Below are positions 61,627-64,000 of a stretch of DNA of 64,000 nucleotides, in pieces. Every line of letters starts with the position of its first letter. Position 1 is the first letter of the stretch. Made by a program: the position numbers and the translations under genes. The notes below the pieces were generated by a model. It was not told the origin of the DNA, ran no database searches, and saw nothing but the letters and a program-made list of their open reading frames with translations. The DNA comes from Mycobacterium sp. SVM_VP21 (GTDB lineage Bacteria; Actinomycetota; Actinomycetes; Mycobacteriales; Mycobacteriaceae), in the NCBI GenBank assembly GCA_024758765.1, contig CP101406.1, forward strand, positions 4,216,001-4,280,000. The letters are read 5' to 3'.

Positions 61627-62418
61627 TCACAGGTCGGGGACGGGCAGGTCGAGGTTCGGGAAGGTGATGCCGCCGTCGACTTCGAGCACCTTGCCGGTCA
61701 GGTAGGCGCCGGCCGGTGACGCCAGATACAGGGCGGCGGCCGCGATCTCCTCGGGGTCACCGAGTCGACGCATCGGCGTGGCCTTCTCCATCGGGGTGCG
61801 CAGCTCCTCGTTGGCGGCCACCACATTCAGCGCCGAGGTCATGATCGATCCCGGGGCGATGGCGTTGACGCGGATCTTCGGGCACAGGTCCAGTGCGGCC
61901 AGCCGGGTGTAGTGGGCCAGCGCGGCCTTGGCGGTGCCGTAAGCGGCGAACCCCCGCCCGGGCACCCGGCCCATGGTGGAGGTGATGTTGATGATGGAGC
62001 CGCCACCGGAGTGCTCCAGCATCAGCGGCACCGCCGCGATGGTCAGCGCGTGCGCGGTGGCGACATTGAACGTGAACGCGTCTTTGAGGTCTTTGGTCGA
62101 CGTGGTCAGCAAGGTGTTGGGCATCGTTCCGCCGACGTTGTTGACGACGATGTCGAGCTTGCCGAAGGCCTCGACCGCTTCGGCGGCCAGCTTCGCCGTC
62201 TCCTCGGGATGGGCGAGATCAGCGACCACGATGTGGGCGCGACGGCCCGTCGCACGGACCTGCTGCGCGACGGTCTCTAGTTCCGATTGGGTGCGTGACG
62301 CGATCACCACGTTGGCGCCGGCTTCGGCGAACGCCACCGCGATGGCGGCGCCCAAGCCCCGGCCAGCGCCGGTAACGACGGCCGTTTGATTATCGATTCG
62401 GAATTTGTCGAGTATCAC
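61627..62418 (-). CDS. Short-chain dehydrogenase/reductase (Rv0769-like)
   Basis: 263 aa. [39 protein letters not shown], serine in [11 protein letters not shown], active site [11 protein letters not shown] and [10 protein letters not shown]. It resembles M. tuberculosis Rv0769 and probably reduces or oxidises a steroid or acyl alcohol. First gene of a two-gene operon with the DapB-like protein. Confidence 0.88.
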   Translation of the reverse strand: MILDKFRIDNQTAVVTGAGRGLGAAIAVAFAEAGANVVIASRTQSELETVAQQVRATGRRAHIVVADLAHPEETAKLAAEAVEAFGKLDIVVNNVGGTMPNTLLTTSTKDLKDAFTFNVATAHALTIAAVPLMLEHSGGGSIINITSTMGRVPGRGFAAYGTAKAALAHYTRLAALDLCPKIRVNAIAPGSIMTSALNVVAANEELRTPMEKATPMRRLGDPEEIAAAALYLASPAGAYLTGKVLEVDGGITFPNLDLPVPDL

Positions 62419-62527
62419 GGCGCCACGCTAACAAGGATCGATCGTGAGCTGAACCCCTTTTTTTGAAACACGTTCTAACAAGATGCGGGTCTGCCGTGAG
62501 TGCGCTGCGAACGTCAGTAGATTCGCG

Positions 62528-62548
62528 TACAATCGAAAGTATGTTCGA
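62528..62548 (+). promoter_or_regulatory. LexA (SOS) box and -10 element over the start of the 13E12-family gene
   Basis: TCGAAAGTATGTTCGA (62533-62548) matches the mycobacterial SOS box TCGAAC-N4-GTTCGA at 11 of 12 fixed positions and spans the ATG at 62541. TACAAT (62528-62533) ends 7 bp before the ATG, so the message is probably leaderless and LexA would sit on the transcription start. Confidence 0.75.
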
Positions 62549-64000
62549 TCAATCCCTTCCGTCATTGGAGGGCATCCGCGCGTGCGACGACGCGGGTCTG
62601 GTCGACGCGATACAGGGGGCCGCGCGGATGCAGGCGGCTTTTCTGGCGCGGGTATTCGCAGCAGCGGCGGAGTTGTATCACCGCCGACTGGCCGAGCAGC
62701 AGGTTGCCGCTCGGGAGATCTGGGCCATCGATGGCTGGGAGGCGGTGGCTGCGGAGATCGCGGCGGCTCAGGGCATCAGTCGGGGGCGGGCGGCGGGGCA
62801 GTTGCGGCTGGGTTTGGCCTTGGCTGAGCGGTTGCCGAAGCTGGAGGCGTTGTTTGCGGCGGGCGTGGTCGATTACCAGGTGGTGGCCGCGGTGGTGCAT
62901 CGCACCGAGTTGATGATCGATCCGGATGCGATCCCGCGGATGGATCGGTGGCTGGAGCGTAATGCGCCCCGGTGGGGCAAATGGTCGAGAGCCCGGATCG
63001 TCGAAGCGGTCGACTATTGGGTGCAGGTGGTGGAACCGGCCGCAGTGCGTGAAGCCCGCACCCTGGATCAATCTCGTCACATTCTGGTGACTCCGCAGCA
63101 TTCGGGGCTGGCGGAGATCTTCGGCGATGTGCGCACCGCCGATGCGTTGGCTTTCGACCATCGGCTCGATGAGTTGGCCGGCACGGTGTGCCCGGCGGAT
63201 CCGCGCACTAAGCAGCAGCGCCGCGCCGATGCCCTCTCGGCACTGACGGCGGGTGCGGCCATCATGGCGTGCGAATGCGGTTCGCCGGATTGCCCGGCAG
63301 CCACTGGCGAGGCATCGGTGGGTGCGGTGATGATCCATGTGATGGCCGAGCAGGCCACCCTTGAGGGCCGCTCGGAAGTGCCGGGGTATGTGCCCGGGTT
63401 CGGTGGCCTGCAGGCCGACGCGGTGCGCACGATCGCCAAATCGGCAAAGCTGCGGACGATCCGTCATCCGCGGGATGCGGCGCCGGAATCGGGGTATCGG
63501 CCGTCAGCGGCGCTGGCGGACTTCATCCGCTGCCGTGATCTGACGTGTCGGTTTCCCGGATGCGGCCGACCCGCCGAGGTCGCTGACATCGACCACACCG
63601 TGCCATGGCCGCTGGGTCCGACGCATCCGAGCAATCTGAAGTTGCTGTGCCGGCTTCACCATCTTTTGAAGACTTTTTGGGTCGGGCCTAATGGGTGGCG
63701 GGACCGTCAAGAACCTGACGGCACGGTGATCTGGACCGCGCCCACCGGGCACACCTATGTCACCAAACCCGGCGGGGCCCTGTACTTCCCGCAGTTAGCC
63801 AACCCCACCGGCGAGCTGGATCTGCCCGACTGGAAGCCGACCGGCGACCGCGGCGTAATGATGCCCACCCGCCGGCGTACCCGGGATCAAGATCGGGCCT
63901 ACCGGATCTGGCTGGAACGCAGCCACAACCAGGAACGCATCGCCGCCGCGGCGATCGAGGCCGCCGCCGCCGAACACGCCAGACGCATCGCCGCCGCAAA
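62541..64000 (+). CDS. 13E12-repeat family protein, DUF222 with HNH endonuclease domain (3' end outside window)
   Basis: At least 486 aa, open at the window edge. The N-terminal DUF222 region (about 1-300) is followed by the HNH nuclease motif FIRCRDLTCRFPGCGRPAEVADIDHTVPWPLGPTHPSNLKLLCRLHHLLK with its C-x4-C pair and DH, N, H residues. Mycobacterial 13E12-family genes are repeated across genomes, and several are LexA-controlled, which fits the SOS box over the start codon. The cellular role is unknown; a homing or repair nuclease are possibilities. Confidence 0.9.
   Translation, partial: MFDQSLPSLEGIRACDDAGLVDAIQGAARMQAAFLARVFAAAAELYHRRLAEQQVAAREIWAIDGWEAVAAEIAAAQGISRGRAAGQLRLGLALAERLPKLEALFAAGVVDYQVVAAVVHRTELMIDPDAIPRMDRWLERNAPRWGKWSRARIVEAVDYWVQVVEPAAVREARTLDQSRHILVTPQHSGLAEIFGDVRTADALAFDHRLDELAGTVCPADPRTKQQRRADALSALTAGAAIMACECGSPDCPAATGEASVGAVMIHVMAEQATLEGRSEVPGYVPGFGGLQADAVRTIAKSAKLRTIRHPRDAAPESGYRPSAALADFIRCRDLTCRFPGCGRPAEVADIDHTVPWPLGPTHPSNLKLLCRLHHLLKTFWVGPNGWRDRQEPDGTVIWTAPTGHTYVTKPGGALYFPQLANPTGELDLPDWKPTGDRGVMMPTRRRTRDQDRAYRIWLERSHNQERIAAAAIEAAAAEHARRIAAA

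Overview
The window is a GC-rich mycobacterial chromosome segment. The evidence is six PPE genes, an MmpS/MmpL pair, a sigK-rskA locus with the same gene content as M. tuberculosis Rv0449c-Rv0444c, a CtpI-type P-ATPase beside Zur-controlled zinc-free ribosomal protein genes and mrf, a ChoD-like oxidase, a DesA1-like desaturase and a 13E12-family HNH gene. The many PPE genes of SVP type suggest a slow grower or the M. terrae group; the species cannot be fixed from the sequence.

Layout. 1-0.8 kb: a beheaded polyketide synthase KS fragment, short repeats and tRNA-Arg(CCT). 0.9-10.3 kb: a CGNR regulator divergent from a catabolic-looking run (alpha/beta hydrolase with Asp nucleophile, type II haloacid dehalogenase, MDR oxidoreductase, NmrA-like protein, membrane protein, ChoD-like oxidase), then MarR-photolyase, SOUL and TspO genes. 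10.3-20.5 kb: the SigK region, with three promoters of one design (CCGACC-N15-CCGAAT). 20.5-26.3 kb: a FadD5-like ligase and enoyl-CoA hydratase opposite a tandem TetR protein, then a TetR gene and an amine oxidase. 26.3-28.8 kb: a Zur island with two divergent Zur boxes, mrf-rpmE2 on one side and rpmB-rpmG-rpsN-rpsR on the other. 28.8-38.7 kb: a Ddn-like gene with mmpS-mmpL under a TetR with paired operators, a small membrane peptide, ArsR and ctpI.

The most striking part is 38.8-52.9 kb. Three RNA elements match the fluoride riboswitch (crcB motif). Each starts exactly 7 nt after a TANNNT -10 hexamer, and each leads to PPE genes: two genes downstream of element A, two plus a FluC-DUF190-FluC operon downstream of element B, and two downstream of element C on the minus strand. 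Between A and B lie a sulfotransferase, a duplicated HPP-like membrane protein, the stump of a CPA2 antiporter, an unknown 103-aa protein and inorganic pyrophosphatase, a classical fluoride-sensitive enzyme. I read this as a fluoride-response island in which PPE proteins, a family with known outer-membrane transport roles, are induced by fluoride alongside inner-membrane fluoride channels. The riboswitches are seen in sequence; the transport role is inference.

53-64 kb: acyl-CoA dehydrogenase, PPOX-fold protein, four SDR/dehydrogenase genes, a DesA1-like desaturase behind a 26-bp perfect palindrome (probable acyl-CoA-sensing operator), a TIGR00027 methyltransferase, MntH, and a 13E12/HNH gene cut by the window end, with a LexA box over its start codon. 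No CRISPR array or intact insertion sequence was seen.
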